DNA of 64,000 nt from Gammaproteobacteria bacterium (GCA_009840305.1 VXNY01000016.1:1-64000), one strand, 5' to 3'. Positions 8,700 to 18,560 are shown, counted from the stretch's first letter. The notes: a model not told the origin generated them from the sequence alone. Translations and numbers: made by a program.

Positions 8700-9671
8700 C
8701 TAGTCACGGACTTGAAGTACGACTTTTCCAATAGTAGCGTTTGACGCGACAAGCTCATGTGCCTGTTCAACTTCGCAAATGGAATAAACGCAATGCATTA
8801 CAGGTTCTATCGTCCTAGAATCGATTAGCGGCCAAACTTTTCTTTCAAGTTCCGTCATGATTCTTGCCTTCGCAGCAATCGTTCGAGCACGTAGTGTAGA
8901 TCCGATAATGCGCTGTCGCTTCACCATCATTGGACGAAGCGGTAACGTTGCTGACCCTCCTCCCATTAATCCAATAACAACCAACCTACCATCTGTTGCG
9001 AGGCAACGTAAGTTGTCTTCAAGATAAGAACCGCCGACTGGATCCAAAATTACATCAACACCTCGACCTTCGGTCCACTCTAAAATGCGGTCAGCAAAGT
9101 TGGACTGTGTGCGAACACTACCATTCTCAGCCCCTAACGAACGACAATACTCTATTTTCTCTTTAGACCCAGCGGTTACGTAACACGTATTCTTGAATTC
9201 TCGACACAACTGAATCGCCGCTGTGCCAACACCACTCGCACCCGCGTGGAGAAGCACGCTTTCACCCGCCGATAACTGTGCTTCAAGGAAAAGATTAAGG
9301 AATGCTGTCGCGAACACTTCCGGTAACGCTGCCGCTTGAGAGAAATCTAGTCCGTCTGGAATTCGTACCGCTTGGGAACTCGGTACAGTTACATATTCTG
9401 CATAACCTCCACCCGACAGCAATGCGCAAACTCTCTTCCCCAATTTGGAAGTTGGCATCCCTTCTCCAATTTCAACGACAACGCCTGCACATTCCAGACC
9501 AAGTATTTCACTCTCTCCGGGAGGTGGTGGATATTTACCTGCTCGCTGGGACAGGTCCGCGCGATTAACCGCACTCGCATGTACTTCAATGAGCACTTCT
9601 CCCCTTCGTAGAGAAGGAACGGCCGTTTCTTCCCAACGCAAAGTATCATTCTCAATCTGTATTGCTTTCAC
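8700..9671 (-). CDS. NAD(P)H quinone oxidoreductase, PIG3-type medium-chain reductase
   Basis: A zinc-independent medium-chain dehydrogenase/reductase of 323 residues. The N-terminal GroES-like part carries SAVNRADLSQRAGKYPPPPG, which is diagnostic of the PIG3-type quinone oxidoreductases, then LGLECAGVVVEIG. A Rossmann domain follows, with HAGASGVGTAAIQL (cofactor loop) and VDVILDPVGG. The start is GTG at 9671 behind GAGGG. It is divergent from hemH with about 79 bases between them. The substrate is not known from sequence; quinone reduction is the family inference. Confidence 0.88.
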   Translation of the reverse strand: MKAIQIENDTLRWEETAVPSLRRGEVLIEVHASAVNRADLSQRAGKYPPPPGESEILGLECAGVVVEIGEGMPTSKLGKRVCALLSGGGYAEYVTVPSSQAVRIPDGLDFSQAAALPEVFATAFLNLFLEAQLSAGESVLLHAGASGVGTAAIQLCREFKNTCYVTAGSKEKIEYCRSLGAENGSVRTQSNFADRILEWTEGRGVDVILDPVGGSYLEDNLRCLATDGRLVVIGLMGGGSATLPLRPMMVKRQRIIGSTLRARTIAAKARIMTELERKVWPLIDSRTIEPVMHCVYSICEVEQAHELVASNATIGKVVLQVRD

Positions 9672-9750
9672 TCAACCCTCTCTTAATACTGTTCGCTCAA
9701 ACTCTTACAGAATTTTTGCGTCTGAAAGAAATTACCATTTTTGATATTTG

Positions 9751-10746
9751 ATGCAGTCTGTTGGCATAATCGTTGCGAATTTAGGTTCTCCAGCTTCTCC
9801 TGCTCGCAAAGATGTGGCGAAGTTTCTTGGTGAATTTCTGTCCGACCCTTACGTCGTCGACCTACCAACGCCGTTACGGCAATTTCTGGCAAGAGGAATT
9901 ATCGCCATACCGAGAAGTAAACCCTCGTCTGAAGCTTACGCATCCATCTGGGATTCACCCGATGGTCCTCTACGACGCATCACATCCAAAGTCGCAGAAA
10001 AGATTCAGGAACACACCGGATTGCAAACTGTAGTTGGCATGCGTTATGGGCAACCATCTATCGATCAAGCTCTTGCTGAATTGAGTGATTGTCAAACGAT
10101 TGTTCTTGCCATGCTATATCCACAGCACGCAGACTCTACTCGCACAACCACGATTCGCTATCTGCAGAACGTTTGTCGTGGTAAAACAATTCGCATCGTA
10201 CCGGTATATTACCGAGAAAAAGAATACCTGAGCGCGCTAGTCAGATCTACTAAAGAGTCACTGGATGATGACATTGAACATGTGGTGATCAGTTTCCATA
10301 GCTTACCGATTCAACACATACTCAGAGCTGACCCAACAAAATCCCACTGTCTCAAGTCACCTGAGTGTTGTGAAATTGAATCTATTGCACATAAGACTTG
10401 CTATAAACATCAGTGCCAAACAACAGCGAAGTACTTGGGCGATGCTCTTGGGCTTCCCTATTCTATCGGCTATCAGTCCCGCTTGGGAAAGCTCCCATGG
10501 TTAGAACCCACGACTATAGATGTCATTAAAGACATCGCAAAGAAAGGTGTGAAGCGGATCGCGGTGACGTGTCCGTCGTTCGTAGTCGACAACTTGGAGA
10601 CCTTGGAGGAGATCGGCATTCAAGCACGCGATTTGTTTCTAGCCCTCGGAGGTGAAGAGTTGCAATTGTTGCCTTGTTTAAACACTGATGACCATTGGAT
10701 CAAATTCTTTGCCCGATTCATCCAACAACAACTTGACGTTCACTGA
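9751..10746 (+). CDS. hemH: Ferrochelatase with an internal cysteine-rich segment
   Basis: Inserts Fe2+ into protoporphyrin IX, the last step of protoheme synthesis. The 331 residues begin GIIVANLGSP and carry the catalytic His in VVISFHSLP and the acidic DNLETLEEIG motif. After the catalytic His is a segment with five cysteines (C200, C206, C207, C217, C222) that E. coli HemH lacks. Internal cysteine segments of this kind are known to bind a [2Fe-2S] cluster in some bacterial ferrochelatases. ATG at 9751 is chosen over the adjoining TTG at 9748. Confidence 0.95.
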   Translation: MQSVGIIVANLGSPASPARKDVAKFLGEFLSDPYVVDLPTPLRQFLARGIIAIPRSKPSSEAYASIWDSPDGPLRRITSKVAEKIQEHTGLQTVVGMRYGQPSIDQALAELSDCQTIVLAMLYPQHADSTRTTTIRYLQNVCRGKTIRIVPVYYREKEYLSALVRSTKESLDDDIEHVVISFHSLPIQHILRADPTKSHCLKSPECCEIESIAHKTCYKHQCQTTAKYLGDALGLPYSIGYQSRLGKLPWLEPTTIDVIKDIAKKGVKRIAVTCPSFVVDNLETLEEIGIQARDLFLALGGEELQLLPCLNTDDHWIKFFARFIQQQLDVH

Positions 10747-11012
10747 CATAGATTGACGAAAGTTCGGTTCCGAACTCTTGATAACTGCGCAGGGAAATTG
10801 TGTGCCCAACGTAGAATGTCTATATCGAACAACTGATTACCACAAACAGACCTTAAGACTGGTAGTAACTATAAAGTGAACGTTTGAAGTGGTGTTTGAT
10901 TAGTCTTCTTATTTACAGAGGACAGAACTTTCGCATCCGCGGATAGAAACTCCTTCCACATCGTCTACGACGCTTTGAAACTATTAGAATTTTGACCATA
11001 GGAGCGTTCTCA

Positions 11013-12221
11013 ATGACTACATTCAATAACAGGAAACTTGCAATTATCTGGCCATCTTTTCTGGCTACATTGTTCGCTTTCAACATTCTGGCGGACTACG
11101 ATACGACGACCGACATTCGCTTTCGCGAACTTCCCGGTATCGAAGCTTCACAGCAGAGCTTAGATTATTTCAGACCACTTGCTGACAACGAAGAAGAAGA
11201 TGCGCCTTCAAACCTCCCAGTCATTCTTTATGTCCACGGTGGTCGCTGGATGACCGGCGATAAAGACATTGACCAATCCCCGATGGTCGATCGCTTCACA
11301 GACGAGGGTTTTGTTGTGGTAAGCACCAACTACCGTTTGAGTGAGGATGGTAAAAACCAGCATCCCGGGCAAATTGAGGATGTTGCAGATGCTGTTGGTT
11401 GGATCAGTGACAACATTCGTTATCGTGGCGGTACCCCGCGCGCAATCTATCTCATGGGCCATGGTGCTGGCGCACATTTAGTCGCTCTACTCGCTACTGA
11501 TCATTCACGTTTAATGGATGCAGGTGTTCGTCCCGTCGATGTAAAAGGTGTTGTCTTACTGGAACCGCTTGTGCTTGATCTCGTTGAAATCATGCAATCT
11601 TCCGATTTACGCAAGGGATTTCACGACGCAGCATTTGGTGAAAATCTAGAAGTTTGGCAGGACGCGTCGCCATATTTTCACATTCGCGATGACTTTCCGA
11701 TTGTCCCTCACCTTATTGTCGCGGCCTGTCCAGTGGGGTGGCCTTCGCCAGAACACCTAAACCAGCTCAAAACCCATCGATGGGCTGCGATCGAGAACTA
11801 CGCCGACAAAATGCAAGAAAACAATGTCAGAGTTGACTTGGTAAACGCGATGCAGTATCACAGTTTTCGTTCCGTCGATCGAAATTTCGGTACTACTGGA
11901 GACCAGACTACGCAAATTGTTTTGGACTTTATCAAAGAACTTGAAGCCCATCGAATTGAACGTGAACCAATACCCACAGAAGGTGTTCTTCACACTCTCA
12001 CAGTAGAGAGTGAAGATCAGAAAAAAGTGGCTGAGGAACTAGGAAGTACTGCGTTCGATCTGTGGAACTTTGATAAGTCCCGAGCCCTAGATACACCGAT
12101 TACTCGTGAAGAGTTTCCAGAAAATTTAAGCAAAGACTTCGTTTCTTGGGATACCAATGAAGACGACACCCTTGATCGAACTGAAATCCAAGCCGCTTTT
12201 GAAGCTCTTTTCTCCGAATGA
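11013..12221 (+). CDS. Secreted alpha/beta-hydrolase-fold protein with Ser-to-Gly nucleophile and C-terminal EF-hand
   Basis: A 402-residue protein with an N-terminal signal-like hydrophobic stretch (to about residue 24). The fold is that of carboxylesterase/BD-FAE-like hydrolases: oxyanion-hole HGGRW at 75-79, NYRLS, and a nucleophile-elbow GHGAGAH. In this motif the Ser expected at residue 151 is Gly (codon GGT), so classical serine hydrolysis should not work. A candidate catalytic His lies at 283. The C-terminus has one canonical EF-hand loop, D380 to E391, suggesting Ca2+ binding. Start: ATG at 11013 after AGGAG. The 266-bp upstream gap shows no other gene. Function unknown; binding or pseudo-enzyme role inferred. 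Confidence 0.8.
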   Translation: MTTFNNRKLAIIWPSFLATLFAFNILADYDTTTDIRFRELPGIEASQQSLDYFRPLADNEEEDAPSNLPVILYVHGGRWMTGDKDIDQSPMVDRFTDEGFVVVSTNYRLSEDGKNQHPGQIEDVADAVGWISDNIRYRGGTPRAIYLMGHGAGAHLVALLATDHSRLMDAGVRPVDVKGVVLLEPLVLDLVEIMQSSDLRKGFHDAAFGENLEVWQDASPYFHIRDDFPIVPHLIVAACPVGWPSPEHLNQLKTHRWAAIENYADKMQENNVRVDLVNAMQYHSFRSVDRNFGTTGDQTTQIVLDFIKELEAHRIEREPIPTEGVLHTLTVESEDQKKVAEELGSTAFDLWNFDKSRALDTPITREEFPENLSKDFVSWDTNEDDTLDRTEIQAAFEALFSE

Positions 12222-12288
12222 TAGACTTCTAATAATCTAGATATAGAGTTTCGGTTCAAAAACGTCAATTCATAGCATAATAGCTAAA

Positions 12289-12300
12289 TCGAATATTCGA
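12289..12300. promoter_or_regulatory. Short palindrome before the 1435-residue gene
   Basis: TCGAATATTCGA is a perfect 12-bp palindrome that ends immediately before the GAGGAG ribosome-binding site of the large membrane protein gene. A CATAAT that could serve as a -10 element lies just upstream (about 12275-12281). It could be an operator or a chance AT-rich palindrome. Confidence 0.25.
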
Positions 12301-12311
12301 GAGGAGCTATT

Positions 12312-15300
12312 ATGTTGCGACGAATTCCCCAAATCGTCACCGTCCTTTCAGCGGTTTTTTGGATATCCTTTATCCAGGCTGAAAACGACGTCTATATTCC
12401 TGAAAGTTTAGAACCTTGGGTCGACTGGGTTCTCGACGACAACCCTCATTTCGCTTGTCCCATTCGTGCCACAGATGGCGTTCGTCTGAACTGCATCTGG
12501 GTCAGAGAAACCAACATTGAAGTTTTGCGTGGACAGACGTTCGGAGCGAAATTCGAACTCAAAGTACACGCCTTCGCGGAGTCTACGCTTCAACTTCCTT
12601 ACGGTCAATCTTTTAAGCCACAAAACGTTACTTTAAATGGACAAGAAATCGCACTAGGAGGTGGAAATTCCGCTCCGGAAGTCCTTGTCCCACTTGGGTC
12701 TCACTCTATCGTAGGTGATTTGGTTTGGACGGAAGAGACTGAACCTAGATTTTTGGAAATACCCCGATCGGGGATAGTGCGGTTAGCGATTGACGGAGAA
12801 TCGGTAGCACACCCTTCACTTCGGGGGGGAGGTAGCCGACTATGGTTTTCGAACGAAATTAAGGACACACCAACAACAACTACGACACCCGATTCTGAAT
12901 TTGTTCGAGTCTTTCGACACTTCATAGACGATATACCTCAGACACTGACTACCTACATTGAAGTCACTATCACTGGTAATCCGAGAACAATAGATTTTGG
13001 TAAAGTAATTTCAGATGAGTATGAAATTTCCAATCTCTCTTCTCGTTGGCCGGCGATCTTGTCTAACGACGGAAATTTGGTCGTTCAGGTGAGTCCAGGC
13101 TCTAACGACATTCAGATTGACGCGCGTGCTACTGACCAACTGAGTTCCATTCGATACGAAAAAATTTCAAACATTTGGCCAGACTTGGAATATTGGGGTA
13201 TACAACCAAGGCACCACCTTCGAATTATTCGAATGGAGGGCGAGCGACGGACAGATTTGTCTCAGGTAAACGCGCCGCGACGAATGCGTGAAACGACTGG
13301 TTTTGTGCTCACCGAAAACGACGAATTGAAATTGATTGAGGAGCAAAGGGGGAGCGTACAGCAATACTCTTCTAAGTTTGACGTTTCGCGAGACATCTGG
13401 TTGAACTTTCGAGGTGACTTTTACACTGTAGCAGACTCCGTTCGTGCTGAGGTTGCATCATCTCACCAAGTGGCTTCAAGTATTCCTCTGGGAGAGGTAC
13501 GAGTCAACGGGAATGCGCGATTGATCGTTTATGACGACTCTTCTGAGGAGCGACATTCAAGTATCTATCTCAAACCGAATGACTCTTATCTGTCGTCCAT
13601 TGCAAAAGTTGCCAGGGCCGAACCCTTACCTCCAAATACGTGGAGCGTCGACGCTGAAAGTCTGAATGCTAGATTGCATCTGCCACCTGGTTGGATGATG
13701 TTGTGGTCGAACGGCGTAGATGAAGTCGAAGGCTCATGGCTCTCAAAATGGGGTATATGGGATGTCTTCATTGTTTTACTACTGCTCTGCTTAGTGTGGG
13801 GTTTAGGTGGATGGAAGTGGACCGCAATCGTAGCTGGTACGGTACTCATCAGTTATCAGTTGGATAACGCACCGACTTTCGGCTGGGTCGTGCTAGCGGC
13901 GATATGTTATGCGTTGAAAGCAATCAAACATGTACGACTAAACCAGATTGCAACCGTGAGCTTCTGGGTTGTATTCTTCGTGGTCGCAGCCGCATGTGTC
14001 TTTCATGCGACGATCTCCATGCGAAATGCGCTCCATCCACAACTCGCTGCTGAAAGTCCAACTTTTGAAGAGAGTGTTGCTACTTCGTTGGCACGCAGGT
14101 TTACCGCTGAAGATATCGAACTAATGGGAATCTCAGATCTTAGTGACTTTTTTAGACGCTCACAAGAACGATTCAACTCAACAGCTCCCCAGATGTCAGC
14201 GTCGTTTGCTACTGGTGATGAACTCAGAGCAGCCGCTAAGGAAGCTCTCAGTAGCGGAGTCCGCTCGTCACTCGGGTCGGCCGAAGAAGTCGTCACCACT
14301 GGTTCGTATATGCCATCAAGTGATCCGACTGCCCTAATTTCGAAATCAAGATTGGGGCAGGAGTCAGGAGAACTTGGAACACCGACTACTCTGGAACCGA
14401 GAGCATATGATCCGACGTTGCCCATTGCTATCCAAACTGGTCCCGGTAAACCCAGTTGGCATTGGCAGACAGTTAGCTTAAATTGGGATGGACCAGTGGC
14501 GCAAGATCAAAAAATGACTCTGGTGTTATTGGGACCTTGGTTCACCCGGTTGTTGTATATATTTTCCGCTTTGGCAACCTTGTTTGTACTCACTTACTTC
14601 CTATACCTGAAAGTTCCTGGTATCAAAAATGTTGTCAAGAGCGTTCTACCGGGAACATCAGGCATTGCGTCATTAGTCTTTCTTGCAGTGCTGTTCAATC
14701 CGCAGGACGTTCACGCTGATATACCTGACGCAGACTTATTGAAGGAGTTAGAGAGTCGTTTGCTCGCACTCCCCGATTGTTTGAATGAGTGCGCATATCT
14801 TGAAGAGGCCAAGGTGACTTTGACAGACGGTGTACTAACGATAGAAATGCAGATTCACGCGGAGGATCGTGTGGCTATTCCATTACCCAATGAGAACAGC
14901 TCGTGGAACCTCGTTGATGTTCGTCAAGGGGCAAACCAACTACCACTTCTACGAGAACGATCTAGACTGTACACGCTGCTCGATAAAGGCGTACATGACA
15001 TAATTTTGACGGCTAATGTAGCCGGTCTCGACCAATTTGACATTGGGTTCGAGCTCATTCCAGGACATTTGGTCATTGTCACACCTAATTGGCGAGTCGA
15101 GGGTCTGATTCGAGGTCAGGTCGGGGACCGCAAGCTGACGTTCTATCGGGAGCAGTCCGCGCCAATGGTCAGCCCCAATCAAACCACAACGAACTTCGCA
15201 CCTTTAGAAATCACACCTTATGTGTCGGTGCTCCGACAGATAATTCTGTCTTATGAACCCACTCTCATCACACGTGTAGCTAGAGTCGCACCCTATGCGG

Positions 15301-16619
15301 AAGAGTTCACCGTGCGTATTCCTTTGCTTCCGAATGAACAAGTAACAACTGCGGGTATGTCGGTCGAAGACGAGCACATGGTAGTAACTCTGCGAGCGAA
15401 TCAGGGTTCGACCGTGTGGGAAAGTAAGTTACAAGTGGACTCCACGATCGAACTTTCTGCACCTTCAATTGCGGAAAGAACCGAACGCTGGTCCATTGTG
15501 GGTTCTGACTTCTGGAGTTACGACTATGATGGTGTCGTCCCGATCGACGAAGGTGAAGACCACACTATGTTTGTCCCACGCTCTAATGAGATATTACGGG
15601 TCGAAGTTCAACAAACGCAACCAGTACCCGGAGAATCCATTACGATCAGTAGCGTTGATGCGTTCCACAACGTCGATTCCGAATCCACCACAACGACCCT
15701 CGGGATGACGATTCTTGCCTCTCAACCTGGGGACATCGAAATAACTCTACCACCCGAAGCGAGCATTGAGAGTCTTCTGTTTGCAGGAGAGTTTCAGTCG
15801 TTACCTAGCAGCAATGTTGTACTTCTCCCAATTCAACCTGGGAATCATCGATACGCGTTGAATTGGAAAACCGATCGTGGAGTATCCGTGGTGTACAGTC
15901 CACCTTCTGCGTCGTTCAGTCAACCAGCGGTGAATACTAGTACCGATGTTCAACTTCCAGAGAATCGTTGGATATTGTGGCTAGCAGGATCATCGCTAGG
16001 CAGTACTGTGGCATTTTGGTCGGTCTTAGTTGGTGTGATCCTTGCCGCGATTGTCGTATCAAGGATTCCAAACTTCACGTTATCGACGCGAGAAGCAGTA
16101 ATTCTGGCTGCAGGAGCTTCTTTAGTAGATTTGAACTTGCTCGTGGTTGTGGGAATTTGGTTCTTGGCAATTTGGCTCAAAGCTAGAACCCAAGAAGAAA
16201 TCACTCGACCGTGGCTGTACCGCGTCGAGCAGTTGGTGCTTTGCGGAGTCACTCTCCTCGCGTTGTACGTCCTAGTGAGTACGATCGTGACTGCGTTAAC
16301 CAATGACCCGAACATGTACATCGTGGGTTCTAACTACGCGAATGATCGGTTCACTTGGTTCTCAGATGAAATAACTGGTGCGGTACCAACGCCTTGGATA
16401 TTGTCTGTCCCAATATGGGTTTATTTCGTACTAATTCTTGTTTGGGTGATGTGGCTTGTCTTCACTCTGTTGCAGTGGATGCGAGCTTGGTGGGAATCAC
16501 TTAAAACTCCAGTACTGTGGATCCCAATCAACTATAGGGGAACGTTTTCTAAGTTGAAATTAGGTCGCCAGAAACATGCTCCAATTGTTGAAAGCACGAC
16601 GGAATCAGAAACAGTTTGA
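12312..16619 (+). CDS. Very large inner-membrane/periplasmic protein with two similar halves, function unknown
   Basis: A 1435-residue protein that I do not recognise. A signal peptide (about 1-23, ending FIQA) leads into a beta-rich domain with two nearby cysteines. Then come about five membrane segments (about 480-575), a soluble stretch, and two more (about 740-766 and 780-802). The last ends in a signal-like ...VHA and is followed by a second beta-rich domain again opening with a Cys pair (LPDCLNECAYLEE). The C-terminus has several membrane helices (about 1220-1390). The two halves look like an ancient duplication. SD GAGGAG precedes the ATG. Two secreted paralogs follow, 6 bases after its stop, suggesting an operon with an envelope role. 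Confidence 0.8.
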   Translation: MLRRIPQIVTVLSAVFWISFIQAENDVYIPESLEPWVDWVLDDNPHFACPIRATDGVRLNCIWVRETNIEVLRGQTFGAKFELKVHAFAESTLQLPYGQSFKPQNVTLNGQEIALGGGNSAPEVLVPLGSHSIVGDLVWTEETEPRFLEIPRSGIVRLAIDGESVAHPSLRGGGSRLWFSNEIKDTPTTTTTPDSEFVRVFRHFIDDIPQTLTTYIEVTITGNPRTIDFGKVISDEYEISNLSSRWPAILSNDGNLVVQVSPGSNDIQIDARATDQLSSIRYEKISNIWPDLEYWGIQPRHHLRIIRMEGERRTDLSQVNAPRRMRETTGFVLTENDELKLIEEQRGSVQQYSSKFDVSRDIWLNFRGDFYTVADSVRAEVASSHQVASSIPLGEVRVNGNARLIVYDDSSEERHSSIYLKPNDSYLSSIAKVARAEPLPPNTWSVDAESLNARLHLPPGWMMLWSNGVDEVEGSWLSKWGIWDVFIVLLLLCLVWGLGGWKWTAIVAGTVLISYQLDNAPTFGWVVLAAICYALKAIKHVRLNQIATVSFWVVFFVVAAACVFHATISMRNALHPQLAAESPTFEESVATSLARRFTAEDIELMGISDLSDFFRRSQERFNSTAPQMSASFATGDELRAAAKEALSSGVRSSLGSAEEVVTTGSYMPSSDPTALISKSRLGQESGELGTPTTLEPRAYDPTLPIAIQTGPGKPSWHWQTVSLNWDGPVAQDQKMTLVLLGPWFTRLLYIFSALATLFVLTYFLYLKVPGIKNVVKSVLPGTSGIASLVFLAVLFNPQDVHADIPDADLLKELESRLLALPDCLNECAYLEEAKVTLTDGVLTIEMQIHAEDRVAIPLPNENSSWNLVDVRQGANQLPLLRERSRLYTLLDKGVHDIILTANVAGLDQFDIGFELIPGHLVIVTPNWRVEGLIRGQVGDRKLTFYREQSAPMVSPNQTTTNFAPLEITPYVSVLRQIILSYEPTLITRVARVAPYAEEFTVRIPLLPNEQVTTAGMSVEDEHMVVTLRANQGSTVWESKLQVDSTIELSAPSIAERTERWSIVGSDFWSYDYDGVVPIDEGEDHTMFVPRSNEILRVEVQQTQPVPGESITISSVDAFHNVDSESTTTTLGMTILASQPGDIEITLPPEASIESLLFAGEFQSLPSSNVVLLPIQPGNHRYALNWKTDRGVSVVYSPPSASFSQPAVNTSTDVQLPENRWILWLAGSSLGSTVAFWSVLVGVILAAIVVSRIPNFTLSTREAVILAAGASLVDLNLLVVVGIWFLAIWLKARTQEEITRPWLYRVEQLVLCGVTLLALYVLVSTIVTALTNDPNMYIVGSNYANDRFTWFSDEITGAVPTPWILSVPIWVYFVLILVWVMWLVFTLLQWMRAWWESLKTPVLWIPINYRGTFSKLKLGRQKHAPIVESTTESETV

Positions 16620-16625
16620 GTTGTC

Positions 16626-17609
16626 ATGATTCCAAGCCAAAACGAGAATTCGTCAATCATGAGCGAGTGCCCAAGTAGTGCTGAGTGTTGCACATTGAAA
16701 ACTTTGCAGCACAGTTTTCCTTTTAACTTGATCTTCGTGATCCTCCTAATAACCGGGTGTAGCCATTTGTCTGATCAACCTCATCAGGACAAAACACCAG
16801 GAGAATCTGACAAGTGGTACGAAACCTGGGACTCGGATCAAATGCGTAAGTACAGAGCAGAACGTTATCAGTCAATCTTAGCAGACGTCGAGCGCACTTC
16901 GTTGACTACCAGACACCAGAGAATCTTGGCCAAAGCATTGAGCAAATTGTACGTTGGTATTCCTACGTGTTCCTACACCGCAAAATCTCAATCGAATGGA
17001 AAACTCTTGGAGATATTTGATAGCGATGGACCATGGTTAGTTGAAGCGGGTGGGTATCAAGACTTTAGGGGGGAACTAGGGGACGCGGTCTGGATCCGTA
17101 AACCCTTAATTTCAGCACAAAGTCCTTTTCCTTACGTTCCGACACATTTTTTCACATTCGCGAAGGTTGCTGTCGAAAATGAGACTAAATCCCACATCAA
17201 GTTTGCCTTTTCAATCAACAAGAAAATTCTGGAACAATCACGCGAATGGAGTATGGAATGGGTACTTGCTCCAGCTACGTGGGTTGTTGAGTTTACAGTC
17301 GACAAGGAACGCCAAGCCCCAGAGACTCTCCATTTTTTTAACGAGAAACCATTCAATAGACATTTAGCTTACAACTTAACCGATGTTCAACTGACGCTTA
17401 GATATTCCTACTCGGAGAGTTGTGATTTTCATGCGATGACTTCCCGTGCTCTCAAAATCGAGGGAACCGTGCTCTCAGTAGGGAAAGTCAATGAAGAAGT
17501 TTTTGACTCTTATACCGATGTAAACTGTGAGTCACCTACTCTCTACTTACATCTGCAGGAACCAAGCGTGAATTTCGTGGATCATGTAAGGTTGAGATCT
17601 CGATTTTAA
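16626..17609 (+). CDS. Predicted lipoprotein, paralog of the next gene, function unknown
   Basis: A protein of up to 327 residues. The ATG at 16626 is 6 bases after the large membrane gene; an internal ATG (Met12) is also possible. The hydrophobic stretch FNLIFVILLITGC ends in a lipobox with Cys45, so it is probably lipidated and periplasm-facing. The mature part carries a helix MRKYRAERYQSIL and LAKALSKLYVGIPTCSY, matched closely by the following protein. No enzymatic motif is visible. Confidence 0.78.
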   Translation: MIPSQNENSSIMSECPSSAECCTLKTLQHSFPFNLIFVILLITGCSHLSDQPHQDKTPGESDKWYETWDSDQMRKYRAERYQSILADVERTSLTTRHQRILAKALSKLYVGIPTCSYTAKSQSNGKLLEIFDSDGPWLVEAGGYQDFRGELGDAVWIRKPLISAQSPFPYVPTHFFTFAKVAVENETKSHIKFAFSINKKILEQSREWSMEWVLAPATWVVEFTVDKERQAPETLHFFNEKPFNRHLAYNLTDVQLTLRYSYSESCDFHAMTSRALKIEGTVLSVGKVNEEVFDSYTDVNCESPTLYLHLQEPSVNFVDHVRLRSRF

Positions 17610-17681
17610 AGTACTAACTTCTCGCACTAAAATGAGTTCGAAAAATGACATTGACCAACTAGAAGGAAGTCGACGTTGCAC

Positions 17682-18560
17682 ATGATTCGGATGAAAACGA
17701 TAAAGAGTTGCTTTGTCTGTTTGCTGTTAGCCCTTGTAATTACTGGCAATTGCGAAGGAGCTTCGGACCGAGTGTCAACAATTGACTCTTCCTCATCCAG
17801 CATCACGACTTTCTCCTTAGCAGAGATTCAGAAATATCGCGATGATCGGTATCACAATTTCCAAGAGAGTTTATCTGAAGCCCAGCTCTCCAAACAACAC
17901 CAAGACTTAATCGCACGCGCCTTGAGCAAGACATACTCCGGAATTCCTCTCTGTTCGTTCTCCTTTACACTCGACGCGCGGGGAGATAAAGCCTTTCCTA
18001 ATGAAGACGAGGCTGTCTGGACCGTGTCTGCGTCAGGTGGTACCGAAAGAGAGAATAACGACGATCGAAGACACTATAGAGATGCTCCAATCTCATATGT
18101 TCCTAACAATCCGTTTGATTTAGCACAAGGTACGGTTGTAGCTGAGAACCAGTCTTCAGTAAAGTTCCGATTCCCAATGACTCCTCGTTTGAAAGCACCT
18201 AACCTACACAGTGATGCTGTTCGCGTTCTAAGAAAAGTTGATTGGGTCGCCGAATTGACAGTTGACATCAAGCAAAAAGCACCGATCAGCCTCTTGCTCA
18301 CTCTCGCTAGCGATGACGGTCGAGCGCAAGCACCGCTGGTCAATGTTGATGTTGCGCGAGTCGAGTTTTTGTACCAGTATAACGACAGTTGCCAATTCTA
18401 CGAGGTATTTTCGAAATTGCGTCTCTTCAAGGGCTCATCATTGTTTTCCGGAGACTTTCTCGACAAAACAATCAAAACTTTCACCAATGTACGGTGCGAA
18501 CAACCGGTCGTATTTCTCTTCCCGGAGAAGAAAGAGCTCGAATTCATAGAACGATATTGA
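17682..18560 (+). CDS. Predicted secreted protein, paralog of the preceding lipoprotein
   Basis: About 292 residues with an N-terminal signal peptide (KSCFVCLLLALVITG). Its mature N-terminus (IQKYRDDRYHNFQESL, then IARALSKTYSGIPLCSF) aligns with the lipoprotein upstream, and both share a later beta-rich part with cysteine-containing motifs (YNDSCQFYEVFSK versus YSESCDFHAMTSR). It lacks the lipobox, so the copies may sit in different places. ATG 17682 is chosen; a TTG at 17676 has the better spacing to AGAAGGAAG and is possible. Function unknown. Confidence 0.75.
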   Translation: MIRMKTIKSCFVCLLLALVITGNCEGASDRVSTIDSSSSSITTFSLAEIQKYRDDRYHNFQESLSEAQLSKQHQDLIARALSKTYSGIPLCSFSFTLDARGDKAFPNEDEAVWTVSASGGTERENNDDRRHYRDAPISYVPNNPFDLAQGTVVAENQSSVKFRFPMTPRLKAPNLHSDAVRVLRKVDWVAELTVDIKQKAPISLLLTLASDDGRAQAPLVNVDVARVEFLYQYNDSCQFYEVFSKLRLFKGSSLFSGDFLDKTIKTFTNVRCEQPVVFLFPEKKELEFIERY

